DNA from: Actinomycetota bacterium
Lineage (GTDB): Bacteria; Actinomycetota; Thermoleophilia; Gaiellales; Gaiellaceae
Reading direction: 5' to 3'
DNA: 64,000 nucleotides
Assembly (NCBI GenBank): GCA_003161615.1
Contig: PMOB01000016.1
Location: 80,030 to 144,029 of the forward strand
The notes beneath the pieces are model-generated. The model had not been told where the DNA came from, searched no databases, and was given only the letters and a program-made list of their open reading frames with translations. This document shows, one piece after another, positions 26,120-34,496 of this stretch. How positions within the stretch are numbered: the stretch's first letter is position 1; every line of letters starts with the position of its first letter. A program made the translations under genes and the position numbers.

Positions 26120-26120
26120 C

Positions 26121-26687
26121 TCAGACAGCGGCCGCGAGCCAGGTGTCCCAGCCCTCGGCCCACGTGGCGACGAAGAGCTCGGCGACCTGCGGGTCGAACT
26201 GCGTGCCCGCGCCGCGTTCCACCTCGGCGAGCGCGTGCTCGTGGCTCAGTGCCTGCCGGTAGGCGCGCGGCGAGATCATGGCATCGAAGGCGTCCGCGAC
26301 GGCGAGGATGCGCGCCTCGAGCGGGATGCCGCGCCTGTGCAGACCGGCCGGATAGCCCTCACCGTCCCAGCGCTCGTGGTGGAAGAGGACGTAGGGGAGC
26401 GTGTCGCGGTAGCGCCTCAACGGCAGGACGAGCTGCGCTCCCGCGGTCGGATGGCGCCGGATCTCCGCCTGCTCCTCGAGCGTGAGCGGGCCTGGCTTGG
26501 CGAGCACTTGCGGCCGTACCTGCACCTTGCCGATGTCGTGCAGCGGCGCCGCCAGCCGGAGGAGCCGGATCCTGTCTCGGTCCCAGCCGAGCTGCACCGC
26601 GATGGGCTCCGCGAGCGCGGCTACCCGGGCACCGTGGCCGAACGTCCGGTCGCGCTGCTCGAGCGCGCGAGAGATCGAGACGAGCAT
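26121..26687 (-). CDS. HD-GYP domain protein (single domain)
   Basis: 188 residues, almost entirely one HD-GYP domain: AAPLHDIGKVQVR holds the HD pair, LFHHERWDGEGYPAGL the HHE and GYP motifs, RILAVADAFDAMIS and GTQFDPQVAELFV the later helices. Such proteins hydrolyse cyclic di-GMP or related cyclic dinucleotides. No sensor or receiver domain is attached. It starts 33 nt after the DedA stop on the same strand; an in-frame TAG, the DedA stop itself, prevents any longer start. It ends 1 nt from the stop of the converging dehydrogenase gene. Confidence 0.87.
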   Translation of the reverse strand: MLVSISRALEQRDRTFGHGARVAALAEPIAVQLGWDRDRIRLLRLAAPLHDIGKVQVRPQVLAKPGPLTLEEQAEIRRHPTAGAQLVLPLRRYRDTLPYVLFHHERWDGEGYPAGLHRRGIPLEARILAVADAFDAMISPRAYRQALSHEHALAEVERGAGTQFDPQVAELFVATWAEGWDTWLAAAV

Positions 26688-26720
26688 GCCGGAACGGATT
26701 CCGCGCCCCGGCCCCGACTC

Positions 26721-27305
26721 CTACGTCTTCTCGAACCTCCGTCGCAACAGGTGGATGCCGGCGAGCAGGAGGACGATCGCGGCGATCGCTCCGATTCCGA
26801 TCCCGAGATCGCGCTCGACCGCGTTGATCACCGCCTCCCCGACGTAGTACGCGAGAAGGCCGATCAAGCAGCCCCACGCCGCGGCTCCGACGACGTTCCA
26901 GAGGAGGAAGCTGCGGAAGCGCATCCGGGCGATCCCCGCCATCCAGCCGAGCGTCGCGCGGAGTACGGGGACAAAGCGGCCGAGGAAGACGGCCTTCGAG
27001 CCGTGGCGGTCGAAGAACTCCTGCGAGCGCTCGACTCCCTTGCGCGTGACGCGCTCGAACCACGGCCAACGCCCGAGCACCTCGCGTCCCCAGCGGTGGC
27101 CGACGAGGTAGCCGAACAGCGCTCCCAAGACCGCGGCCACGATCGCCAGCGCGATGATCGCGACGATGTTGCCGTGCCCCTGCGAGGCGAGTGCGGCGGC
27201 CGTGATGAGCGCCGTCTCGCCCGGAATGAACGGCAGTCCGGCGACTTCGAGGAAGACGACGGCGAAGACGACCCAGAGTCCGTAGGAGGCCACAAAATGC
27301 GTCAC
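26721..27305 (-). CDS. DedA family membrane protein
   Basis: 194 residues with about five hydrophobic helices. The VTT/SNARE-associated signatures are present: LEVAGLPFIPGETALI, GYLVGHRWGREVLGRWP, FFDRHGSKAVFLGRFVPVLR and MRFRSFLLWNVVGAAAWG. Recent work links DedA proteins to recycling of undecaprenyl phosphate or phospholipid scrambling. The start is a GTG 9 nt after a TAGCCT box. It is followed by the HD-GYP gene after 33 nt. Confidence 0.92.
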   Translation of the reverse strand: MTHFVASYGLWVVFAVVFLEVAGLPFIPGETALITAAALASQGHGNIVAIIALAIVAAVLGALFGYLVGHRWGREVLGRWPWFERVTRKGVERSQEFFDRHGSKAVFLGRFVPVLRATLGWMAGIARMRFRSFLLWNVVGAAAWGCLIGLLAYYVGEAVINAVERDLGIGIGAIAAIVLLLAGIHLLRRRFEKT

Positions 27306-27314
27306 GACGGAGCG

Positions 27315-27320
27315 AGGCTA
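27315..27320 (-). promoter_or_regulatory. -10 box of dedA
   Basis: TAGCCT on the minus strand ends 9 nt before the GTG at 27305, in the 80-nt divergent region shared with the transhydrogenase operon. Confidence 0.4.
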
Positions 27321-27371
27321 TCGCGCAGCCGCCCTGCGGCAGATCACGGAGGACGGCGGCGCGCGCTCGCA

Positions 27372-27377
27372 TAGGAT
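27372..27377 (+). promoter_or_regulatory. -10 box of the transhydrogenase operon
   Basis: TAGGAT ends 8 nt before the ATG at 27386. No TTGACA-like -35 lies 16-18 nt upstream. A leaderless transcript is predicted. Confidence 0.5.
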
Positions 27378-27385
27378 CGACACAG

Positions 27386-28474
27386 ATGAGGGTCGGGATT
27401 CCGCGGGAGACGACGCCGGGCGAGCGCCGAGTTGCGCTTGTCCCCGAGACGGCCGCCAAGCTCGTCAACGGCGGCTTCGAAATCGTCGTCGAGTCCGGCG
27501 CGGGCGTCCCCGCATCGTTCCCCGACGCCGACTACACGGAGGCCGGCGCGACGATCGGCGATCCGTGGGAAGCGGACGCAGTCGTCAAAGTGCGGAAGCC
27601 ATCGGCGGACGAGGTCGCGAAGCTGCGGTCAGGCCAGGTCCTGCTCGGCTTCCTCGAGCCGCTCTCCGATCCGGCAGGCCTCGACGCGCTGGCAGGACGC
27701 GGCGTGACGGCGTTCGCGCTCGAGTCGATCCCGCGCATCACGCGTGCGCAGTCGATGGACGCGCTCTCGTCGCAGGCGACCGTCGGCGGCTACAAGGCCG
27801 CCCTGCTCGCCGCGGAGACTCTCCCCCGCTTCTTCCCGATGCTGATGACCGCCGCCGGCACCGTGCCGCCCGCGAAGGTGCTCGTGATCGGCGCGGGCGT
27901 CGCGGGCCTGCAGGCGATCGCGACGGCCCGCCGGCTCGGAGCGGTCACGACGGGCTTCGACGTCCGCCCGGCCGTGCGCGAGCAGATCGAGAGCCTCGGC
28001 GCGAACTGGCTCGACCTCGGCGTCACGGGCGCCGAAGCCGAAGGCGGCTACGCGCGCGAGCTGACGCCGGAGGAAATGGAGGCGCAGCAGCGCGCGCTCG
28101 AGGAGCGGATCGGAGGCTTCGACGTCGTGATCACGACAGCCGCAGTCCCCGGACGCCCCGCGCCGAAGATCATCCCGGCCTCCGCGGTCGAGGCGATGCG
28201 GCCCGGCTCCGTGATCGTCGACCTCGCCGCCGACAGCGGCGGCAACTGCGAACTGACCAAGCCGGGCGAGATCGTGGAGCAGGACGGCGTCACGCTCGTC
28301 GGGCTCACGAATCTCCCGAGCACGATGCCATACCACGCGTCGACGCTCTACTCGCGCAACGTGCAGGCGCTCCTCCTCCACCTCGCGCCCGAGGGCGAGC
28401 TGACGCTGGACTGGTCGGACGAGATCACGAGCGGCGCCTGCGTCGCCGGCAAGAAGGAAGGAGCCGCCGCGTGA
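27386..28474 (+). CDS. pntAA: NAD(P) transhydrogenase subunit alpha 1 (NAD-binding domain I)
   Basis: 362 residues. IPRETTPGERRVALVPE at the start and KVLVIGAGVAGLQAIATARR near residue 165 mark the alanine-dehydrogenase-like NAD(H)-binding domain; GSVIVDLAADSGGNCELT is the conserved later block. It is the soluble subunit that carries NAD(H) in the proton-pumping transhydrogenase. The downstream gene begins at a GTG sharing GTGA with its stop. The three-gene form is common in actinobacteria and alphaproteobacteria. Confidence 0.95.
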   Translation: MRVGIPRETTPGERRVALVPETAAKLVNGGFEIVVESGAGVPASFPDADYTEAGATIGDPWEADAVVKVRKPSADEVAKLRSGQVLLGFLEPLSDPAGLDALAGRGVTAFALESIPRITRAQSMDALSSQATVGGYKAALLAAETLPRFFPMLMTAAGTVPPAKVLVIGAGVAGLQAIATARRLGAVTTGFDVRPAVREQIESLGANWLDLGVTGAEAEGGYARELTPEEMEAQQRALEERIGGFDVVITTAAVPGRPAPKIIPASAVEAMRPGSVIVDLAADSGGNCELTKPGEIVEQDGVTLVGLTNLPSTMPYHASTLYSRNVQALLLHLAPEGELTLDWSDEITSGACVAGKKEGAAA

Positions 28475-28812
28475 GCCACACGATGCTCTTGGTCTTCGAG
28501 GTCACGATTCTCGTTCTCGCGATCTTCCTCGGCTTCGAGGTGATCTCGAAGGTGCCGACGATGCTCCACACGCCTTTGATGTCGGGGACGAACGCGATCC
28601 ACGGCATCGTCGTCGTCGGCGCGATGATCGTCCTCGCCCAGCCGGGCAAGGGGCCGCTCACCTGGATCATCGGGTTCCTCGCCGTCGTGCTCGGCTCCGC
28701 CAACGTCGTCGGCGGCTTCGTCGTCACCGACCGGATGCTCGAGATGTTCAAGAAGCGGGAGCCCGCGAAGCCGGTCGACGCGTCGCAGGACGGTAAGGGC
28801 GACACGCCGTGA
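28471..28812 (+). CDS. pntAB: NAD(P) transhydrogenase subunit alpha 2 (membrane)
   Basis: 113 residues with three or four transmembrane helices: TMLLVFEVTILVLAIFLGFE, TPLMSGTNAIHGIVVVGAM and LTWIIGFLAVVLGSANVVGG. The sequence VPTMLHTPLMSGTNAIHGI is the family hallmark. It forms half of the proton channel with PntB. It overlaps both neighbours by 4 nt (GTGA), implying tight stoichiometry by translational coupling. Confidence 0.93.
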   Translation: MSHTMLLVFEVTILVLAIFLGFEVISKVPTMLHTPLMSGTNAIHGIVVVGAMIVLAQPGKGPLTWIIGFLAVVLGSANVVGGFVVTDRMLEMFKKREPAKPVDASQDGKGDTP

Positions 28813-30203
28813 GCACCAACCTGAGCGACGTCCTCTACCTCATCCCGATCGTCACGTTCATCCTCGCGCTGCGCTACCTCTCCAACCCCGCGACCGCACG
28901 TCGCGGCAACCAGATCGGCGCCGCCGGGATGCTCGTCGCGATCGCCGTCACCTGGGTGAAGGCCGGCCACACGAGCTGGTGGGCGCTTGTGATCGGGATG
29001 ATCGTCGGCGGCGGCTTCGGAGCGGTCGCGGCACGCAAGGTGAAGATGACCGCAATGCCGCAGATGGTGGCGCTGTTCAACGGCGTCGGCGGCGGCGCGG
29101 CGGCCCTGATCGCCCTGGCGGAGATCCACCGAATCCTCCCCCTCGCGGGCCGCCCGCACATCGACGTGCTCGTCGCGATCGCGCTGTCCGGCCTGATCGG
29201 CGCGGTCTCCTTCGCCGGCTCGATGGTCGCCTTCGCGAAGCTGCAAGAGCTGATCGGCGGCCGGCCGATCACGTATCCGGGCCAGAACGTCGGCAACCTC
29301 GTCCTGCTCGGGACGCTCGCCGCCTTCGCTGTCGCGCTCTCCGCGGGCGTGCAGGATCAGTGGATCCTCTGGATCGTCGTCGGCGGCGGCGCGCTCTTCG
29401 GCGTGCTCTTCGTCCTCCCAATCGGCGGCGCCGACATGCCAGTCGTCATCTCGCTGCTCAACGCCTTCACGGGCCTCGCCGTCGCGATCGGCGGCTTCGA
29501 GCTCGAGAACAACGTCCTCATCGTCGCCGGCATGCTCGTCGGCGCGTCCGGAACCTTGCTCACGCTGATGATGGGCAAGGCGATGAACCGGTCGCTCGGC
29601 AATCTCCTCTTCAGCGCGTTCGGCCAGGTGAGCGCCGAGGCCGCTGCGGTCGCCGCCGGCGACGGAGGAGGAACCGTCCGGAGCGCGAGCGCCGAGGACG
29701 TCGCGGTGATGCTCGCGTACGCGCACAAGGTCGTCTTCGTCCCCGGCTACGGCTTAGCGGTCGCGCAGGCGCAGCACGACGTCCGCCAGCTCGCCGACCT
29801 GCTCGAGTCGAAGGGCGTCGAGATCTCGTACGCGATCCATCCGGTCGCGGGGCGGATGCCCGGCCACATGAACGTGCTCCTCGCCGAGGCGAACGTCCCG
29901 TATCCGCAGCTGAAGGAGATGGACGACGCGAACTCGGAGTTCTCACGCACCGATGTCGCGGTCGTGGTCGGCGCGAACGACGTCGTCAACCCGGACGCGC
30001 GCTCGAACCAGGGCTCGCCGATCTACGGAATGCCAATCCTCAACGTCGACGAGGCGCAGGCGGTCGTCGTCCTCAAGCGGTCGATGAACCCTGGCTTCGC
30101 CGGGATCGAGAACCCGCTCTTCTACAACCCGAAGACCGTGATGCTGTTCGGGGACGCGAAGGCGTCGATCGACGCGCTGATCGCGGACGTCAAGAACCTC
30201 TAG
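28809..30203 (+). CDS. pntB: NAD(P) transhydrogenase subunit beta
   Basis: 464 residues. About nine transmembrane helices in the first 260 residues are followed by the NADP(H)-binding domain III (VVFVPGYGLAVAQAQHDV; HPVAGRMPGHMNVLLAEA; VVVGANDVVNP). With PntAA and PntAB it couples proton entry to reduction of NADP by NADH. Its stop codon shares CTAG with the converging FAD oxidoreductase gene, so no terminator separates them. Confidence 0.95.
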   Translation: MSTNLSDVLYLIPIVTFILALRYLSNPATARRGNQIGAAGMLVAIAVTWVKAGHTSWWALVIGMIVGGGFGAVAARKVKMTAMPQMVALFNGVGGGAAALIALAEIHRILPLAGRPHIDVLVAIALSGLIGAVSFAGSMVAFAKLQELIGGRPITYPGQNVGNLVLLGTLAAFAVALSAGVQDQWILWIVVGGGALFGVLFVLPIGGADMPVVISLLNAFTGLAVAIGGFELENNVLIVAGMLVGASGTLLTLMMGKAMNRSLGNLLFSAFGQVSAEAAAVAAGDGGGTVRSASAEDVAVMLAYAHKVVFVPGYGLAVAQAQHDVRQLADLLESKGVEISYAIHPVAGRMPGHMNVLLAEANVPYPQLKEMDDANSEFSRTDVAVVVGANDVVNPDARSNQGSPIYGMPILNVDEAQAVVVLKRSMNPGFAGIENPLFYNPKTVMLFGDAKASIDALIADVKNL

Positions 30204-31330
30204 TCGGAGAACCGCACCGGGTCGAGCAGCTCGAGCTGCGGCGAGGACGTGTCGCCGAGCAGCGCGTCCGCGACGAGCTCGCCGCAGGCGAAGCCGAGGA
30301 CGTTGCCGTGGCCGGAGTAGCCGCCGGCGAACCAGACGCGGCCGTCGCGGCCCGGCACGGCGCCGACGAGCGGGAGCATGTCCTGGGTCAGGCCGAAGAT
30401 GCCGGCCCAGCGGTGCGTGACCTCGACCTCCTCTCCCGCCAGCTCGTGGAGGAATGACTCGAGCGACGCCTGGATGGCCGGGGTCGTCTCCTCGACGTCG
30501 GTCAGCTCGTCCATGATCGAGACGTCGCGGAAGCCGCCGAGCAGGATGCGTCCGTCGGGCAGCTGCTGCCAGTAGTCGAAGCCCTGGCGCGCGTAATGCG
30601 GGCGATCGTAGAGGACTCGGTCGAGCGGCGCGCTCGCGATTACCTGGCCGCGCGTCGGCCAGACGAGGTCGGCGATCTCGGGCACCAGCCCGTGCCCGTA
30701 GCCGTCGGTGGCGACGAGGACGCGGTCAGCATCGAGCGCCTCGATGTCCTCGACGCGATCGTGCTCGCGGAACTCGGCGCCGGCGTCGGCGGCGCGCGCA
30801 GCGAGGCGGCGGACGAAGCGGGCGGGCTGGAGCGAGCCGTCGCTCGGATGCGAGATCGCGCCGAGGAACTTCCCCGCCGCGCCGCCGGGAACGTCGTCGA
30901 GCCAGTCGCCGTCGAGGCCGTCCTCGCGTAACGCTTCGTACTCGAGCCGGATCCCTTCGCGCTCCTCCTCGTCGGCGGCGAGGCGGTAGCTGCCCGGCCG
31001 GCGCAGTGCGTCTCCGGCGAGCTCGGCCATCCGGTCCAGTGCCTCCTCCGTCCACTGCCAGTAGGCGCGCGCCCGTTCCGCGCCGTAGGTCTCCCGCGCG
31101 ACGTCGTAGCGAGCGGCGCCGCCGCGGAGCGCGAAGCCGCCGTTGCGGCCGCTCGCTCCCGACGCGACGCCACGCGCGTCGTGGACGCGGACGCGCAGCC
31201 CGCCTTCGGCGAGCCGCAGCGCGGCGGAGCAGCCGGTCACGCCAGCGCCGACGATCGCCACGTCGGCGCGGTCGTCGACCTGCGTCGAGGCGCGCGGCGG
31301 CGCCTCGTCCTCGAGCCAGTACGGATTCAC
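30200..31330 (-). CDS. FAD-dependent oxidoreductase (DAO family)
   Basis: 376 residues. DVAIVGAGVTGCSAALRLAEGG near residue 23 is the dinucleotide-binding fold, GVASGASGRNGGF the conserved DAO motif seen in PuuB/DadA-like amine and amino-acid oxidases, and WFAGGYSGHGNVLGFACGE the C-terminal FAD contact. The GTG at 31330 shares GTGA with the dprA stop, so it is the last gene of the comM-dprA operon. The substrate is probably an amine or amino acid; no pathway genes lie nearby. Confidence 0.85.
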   Translation of the reverse strand: MNPYWLEDEAPPRASTQVDDRADVAIVGAGVTGCSAALRLAEGGLRVRVHDARGVASGASGRNGGFALRGGAARYDVARETYGAERARAYWQWTEEALDRMAELAGDALRRPGSYRLAADEEEREGIRLEYEALREDGLDGDWLDDVPGGAAGKFLGAISHPSDGSLQPARFVRRLAARAADAGAEFREHDRVEDIEALDADRVLVATDGYGHGLVPEIADLVWPTRGQVIASAPLDRVLYDRPHYARQGFDYWQQLPDGRILLGGFRDVSIMDELTDVEETTPAIQASLESFLHELAGEEVEVTHRWAGIFGLTQDMLPLVGAVPGRDGRVWFAGGYSGHGNVLGFACGELVADALLGDTSSPQLELLDPVRFSD

Positions 31331-32286
31331 GAGACAGCACGGTAAACCCCTTCGTGGACGGCCACACGCCCTGCGAGCTCGAGCTCGACGAGCGCGCGCG
31401 CAACCTCCCCGGCGGCGAGGCCGGTCTGGCGGACGAGCTCGTCCGCGCTGGCAAGCAGCAGCTCGAGCAGAGGCGAGTCCTCCCCGGGCCTCGGCGCCGG
31501 TTCGATCCCGAACGAGGAGAAGACGTCCGTCGCGGAGGTGAGCGGCGACGCGCCGAGCTTGAGGAGGTCGTTCGTCCCCGCCGAGAGCGCGGATGTGATC
31601 TCGCCGGGAACCGCGAAGACCTCCCTTCCCTCCTCGAGAGCGAGGTCGGCCGTAATCAGCGCGCCGCTGCGCTCGCGCGCCTCCACGACGACAGTCGCTG
31701 CGCAGAGGCCGGCGACGATGCGGTTGCGAGCCGGGAACCGCCACGGCGCCGGCTCGACGCCCGGCGCATACTCGGAGACGATCAGGCCCGTCGCTGCGAC
31801 GCGACGCGCAAGCTCGGCGTGCGCAGCCGGATAGTCGCGGTCGATGCCGCAGCCGAGCACGGCAACCGTCGCGCCGTCGGCCTCGAGGGCGCCGCGGTGC
31901 GCCTCGGCGTCGATCCCGCGCGCGAGACCGCTCACGACAACGAGACCGGCAGCCGCGAGCTCGCGCGCGAGGCTGCGAGCGACGGAGGAGCCGTAGCCCG
32001 AGCAGGCCCGCGCGCCGACGACGGCGACCGCCGGCTGCGCGAGTAGCTCCGGGTCAGCCTCCCCACGCAGGAACAAGCCGGGCGGCGGGTCGTGGATCGC
32101 GCGCAGCAGGGGCGGGAACTCGGGTGCGGATCGCCCGAGAAAGCGATAGCCGTCCGCCGCGAGCTTCTCCACCCAGGCGCGCTCGTCGAAGCGGCGGAGA
32201 AAACCCGCCCAGCGGGCGCCGCGCGGCGGACGGATGAGATGCGTGCCCGTCTCGGACGCGAACGCCGCGAGCGCAGACTCAGACAT
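31327..32286 (-). CDS. dprA: DNA processing protein DprA
   Basis: 319 residues. The Rossmann-like DprA core is clear: AVVGARACSGYGSSVARSLA, VVSGLARGIDAEAHRGAL, TVAVLGCGIDRDYPAAH, FPARNRIVAGLCAATVVVEA, and VPGEITSALSAGTNDLL. A C-terminal winged-helix-like segment follows (LVRQTGLAAGEVARALVELELAG). DprA loads RecA on incoming single-stranded DNA in natural transformation. It overlaps comM by 8 nt and the oxidoreductase gene by 4 nt. Confidence 0.94.
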   Translation of the reverse strand: MSESALAAFASETGTHLIRPPRGARWAGFLRRFDERAWVEKLAADGYRFLGRSAPEFPPLLRAIHDPPPGLFLRGEADPELLAQPAVAVVGARACSGYGSSVARSLARELAAAGLVVVSGLARGIDAEAHRGALEADGATVAVLGCGIDRDYPAAHAELARRVAATGLIVSEYAPGVEPAPWRFPARNRIVAGLCAATVVVEARERSGALITADLALEEGREVFAVPGEITSALSAGTNDLLKLGASPLTSATDVFSSFGIEPAPRPGEDSPLLELLLASADELVRQTGLAAGEVARALVELELAGRVAVHEGVYRAVS

Positions 32287-33742
32287 CCCGCAACTCGTCG
32301 GGCGAGCGATAGGAAAGAGCCTCGGCCACATGCTCCGCCCGCACCGACTCCGAAGCCGCAAGCGCGGCGATCGTCCGGGCGACACGACCGACGCGCGCGT
32401 GGCCGCGTCCGGAGAGATGGAGCCGGTCGACGGCGTTGCGGAGCAGGTCGTCCGCGCTTGCCTCACGCTTCGGCGGGCGAGCAGCGAGCAGCTCCCGCGC
32501 CGCGACGACGCGAGCGCGCACCGGTTCCGACGGCTCCCCGCCGGCGGTCGCGAGCTCCTCCCCGCGCACGCGCGGCATCGCCACGACGAGGTCGAAGCGG
32601 TCGAGGAGCGCGCGCGAGAGCTTGTCCCGGTAGTGCGCGAGCCGCTGCGCCGAGCAGCTGCACTGCGCGCCGGGATCGCCGCGTCCACCGCACGGGCAGA
32701 GGTTCATCGTCCCGACGAGCTGAAAGCGGGCGGGAAAGACGACCCGTCCGGCGGCACGCGCCACCGAGACGAAGCCATCCTCGAGCGGCTGCCGCAGCGA
32801 CTCGAGCGCGTCCCGCCGGAACTCCGCGAGCTCGTCGAGCAGGAGCACGCCGTGGTGCGCCAGGCTCGCCTCTCCCGGCCTCAGGTGCGGCCCGCCGCCG
32901 ACGATGGCGGCCGTCGAAGCGCTGTGGTGCGGTGCGCGGAACGGCGGCAACGAGACGAGCGGCCGGTTGCCGTCGACGAGCCCCGCGATCGAGTGGATGC
33001 GGGTGACCTCGAGCGCCGCCTCGGCGTCGAGCGGCGGGAGGATTCCCGGCAGGCGGCGAGCGAGCATCGTCTTGCCTGTCCCCGGCGGTCCCGCAAGGAG
33101 AAGATTGTGGCCGCCTGCGGCCGCGAGCTCGAGCGCGCGCCGCGCGCGCTCCTGGCCGCGTACATCCGCGAGATCAGGCCCGCTCACGGCGCCGTTCCCG
33201 TTCGGGATCTCTACGGGCTGTGGCTCGAGCTCCAGCTCGCCGCGCAGGTACGCGACAGCCTCCGCAAGGTGGTGAATCGGAACCGCCGGGACGCCCGCGA
33301 GCGCAGCCTCCTGCGCGGACTCGGCTGGACAGAGGAGCCGCTCGACGCCGAGCCTCCGCGCTCCCTCCGCGACCGCGAGAACGCCACCGACGCGGCGGAG
33401 ACGGCCGTCGAGCGCGAGCTCGCCTACGGCAGCGGTCCGCTCTAGGGCGGCGCGCGGCAGTTGCTGCGAAGCCCCGAGGACGGCGAGCGCGATCGGCAGG
33501 TCGAAGCCGGAACCCTCCTTGCGAAGCTCGGCGGGAGCGAGATTGACCGTGATGCGGCCGGTCGGGAAGTTCAGCGCAGCGGCGGAGATGCCGCTGCGGA
33601 CGCGCTCGCGCGCCTCCTGGCAGGCGCGGTCGGCGAGGCCGACGATGGCGAAACCCGGGACACCGTCGCGGATGTGCGCCTCGACGTCGACCCGCCGCGG
33701 CTCGAGGCCGACGAGGGCGTGCGTGAGCGCGCGTGCGAGCAT
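32279..33742 (-). CDS. comM: Mg-chelatase-like AAA ATPase, ComM/YifB family
   Basis: 487 residues. An N-terminal Lon-protease-like domain (DVEAHIRDGVPGFAIVGLAD) precedes the AAA module with Walker A LLAGPPGTGKTML near residue 215, Walker B LLLDELAEF, and the Cys-rich FQLVGTMNLCPCGGRGD insert. ComM is a hexameric branch-migration helicase that extends recombination in transformation. TAGCCT ends 6 nt before the ATG, so comM heads the comM-dprA-oxidoreductase operon. Confidence 0.93.
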   Translation of the reverse strand: MLARALTHALVGLEPRRVDVEAHIRDGVPGFAIVGLADRACQEARERVRSGISAAALNFPTGRITVNLAPAELRKEGSGFDLPIALAVLGASQQLPRAALERTAAVGELALDGRLRRVGGVLAVAEGARRLGVERLLCPAESAQEAALAGVPAVPIHHLAEAVAYLRGELELEPQPVEIPNGNGAVSGPDLADVRGQERARRALELAAAGGHNLLLAGPPGTGKTMLARRLPGILPPLDAEAALEVTRIHSIAGLVDGNRPLVSLPPFRAPHHSASTAAIVGGGPHLRPGEASLAHHGVLLLDELAEFRRDALESLRQPLEDGFVSVARAAGRVVFPARFQLVGTMNLCPCGGRGDPGAQCSCSAQRLAHYRDKLSRALLDRFDLVVAMPRVRGEELATAGGEPSEPVRARVVAARELLAARPPKREASADDLLRNAVDRLHLSGRGHARVGRVARTIAALAASESVRAEHVAEALSYRSPDELRDV

Positions 33743-33748
33743 CTACCG

Positions 33749-33754
33749 AGGCTA
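33749..33754 (-). promoter_or_regulatory. -10 box of comM
   Basis: TAGCCT on the minus strand ends 6 nt before the ATG at 33742, at the edge of the 177-nt region shared with the cupin gene. Confidence 0.4.
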
Positions 33755-33784
33755 GAAGCGGAACGGTCACCACTCCGTGCCGGG

Positions 33785-33813
33785 TTCATCGCGATTCGCC
33801 GCCGCCGTACAAT
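33785..33813 (+). promoter_or_regulatory. Promoter of the cupin gene
   Basis: TTCATC at 33785-33790 and TACAAT at 33808-33813 are 17 nt apart. The predicted start lies near 33820, giving a leader of about 100 nt, unusually long for this window. Confidence 0.45.
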
Positions 33814-33858
33814 GCCGCCGTGGCGTTCCCGGCGTAGCGATCTCTCCTCTCCACGCTC

Positions 33859-33882
33859 ACAGGCGGCGATCTCGCTGCCTGT
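33859..33882 (+). promoter_or_regulatory. Leader stem-loop of the cupin gene
   Basis: ACAGGCGGCG and CGCTGCCTGT form a 10-bp stem with one G-U pair around the tetraloop ATCT. It ends 25 nt before the AAGGAGG of the cupin gene. There is no T-run, so it is not a simple terminator; a translational or stability element is possible. Confidence 0.4.
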
Positions 33883-33919
33883 CGCACGCTGCCGAACCTC
33901 AAATCTGAAGGAGGAAACG

Positions 33920-34486
33920 ATGGTCGCCGAAGCGCGGCTGGAATCCGTTGCATCGGGGCTCGCACCCGTGACTCCCGGCTGGTTCGTCGTCAACGCCGCC
34001 GACGCAGCCTGGTGTACGAACGACGCATGGTGCGGGGTCTGCATCTTCGAGTCAGACGAGTTCGTCCTACGGGGTCGTCCCGACCTGACGGAGTACGTGA
34101 AGCCGAACGCCGGTTTCACCCTCCGCGTCGTGCAGCCCGGTCAACCGGCCGGCCTCTACCACGCGGAATCCGTGCAGGAAGACTTCCTCGTTCTGCAGGG
34201 CGAGTGCATCCTCCTGATCGAAGACCAGGAACGCCGCCTGCGGACCTGGGACTTCGTCCACTGCCCGCCGCTGACCGGGCACACGTTCGTGGCCACCGGC
34301 GATGTCCCCTGCGTCCTGCTGGCAACCGGCAACCGCCGCGACGACCTCAAGCGGATCTATCGCGCCTCCGAGCTTGCGATGCGCCACGACGCCGGCTCGC
34401 CCGTCGACACCAGCGCTCCCGAGCGCCGCGGCGTGTGGGAGGTGAAGCGTCCGCAGCGGTGGAGCGAGCTCCCGTGGGGTGAGTAG
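33920..34486 (+). CDS. Cupin-domain protein
   Basis: 188 residues. A cupin barrel occupies about residues 60-150: GFTLRVVQPGQPAGLYHAES is motif 1 with its His, and LRTWDFVHCPPLTGHTFVATG is motif 2 with the second His. LYHAESVQEDFLVLQGE gives a set of metal ligands close to the cupin pattern. A strong AAGGAGG at 33908-33914 fixes the start. Function is unknown; small single-domain cupins bind metals and act as isomerases, dioxygenases or sensors. It lies alone on the plus strand between comM and the DNA methylase, with its own promoter and structured leader. Confidence 0.8.
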   Translation: MVAEARLESVASGLAPVTPGWFVVNAADAAWCTNDAWCGVCIFESDEFVLRGRPDLTEYVKPNAGFTLRVVQPGQPAGLYHAESVQEDFLVLQGECILLIEDQERRLRTWDFVHCPPLTGHTFVATGDVPCVLLATGNRRDDLKRIYRASELAMRHDAGSPVDTSAPERRGVWEVKRPQRWSELPWGE

Positions 34487-34496
34487 CGGCTGACGC

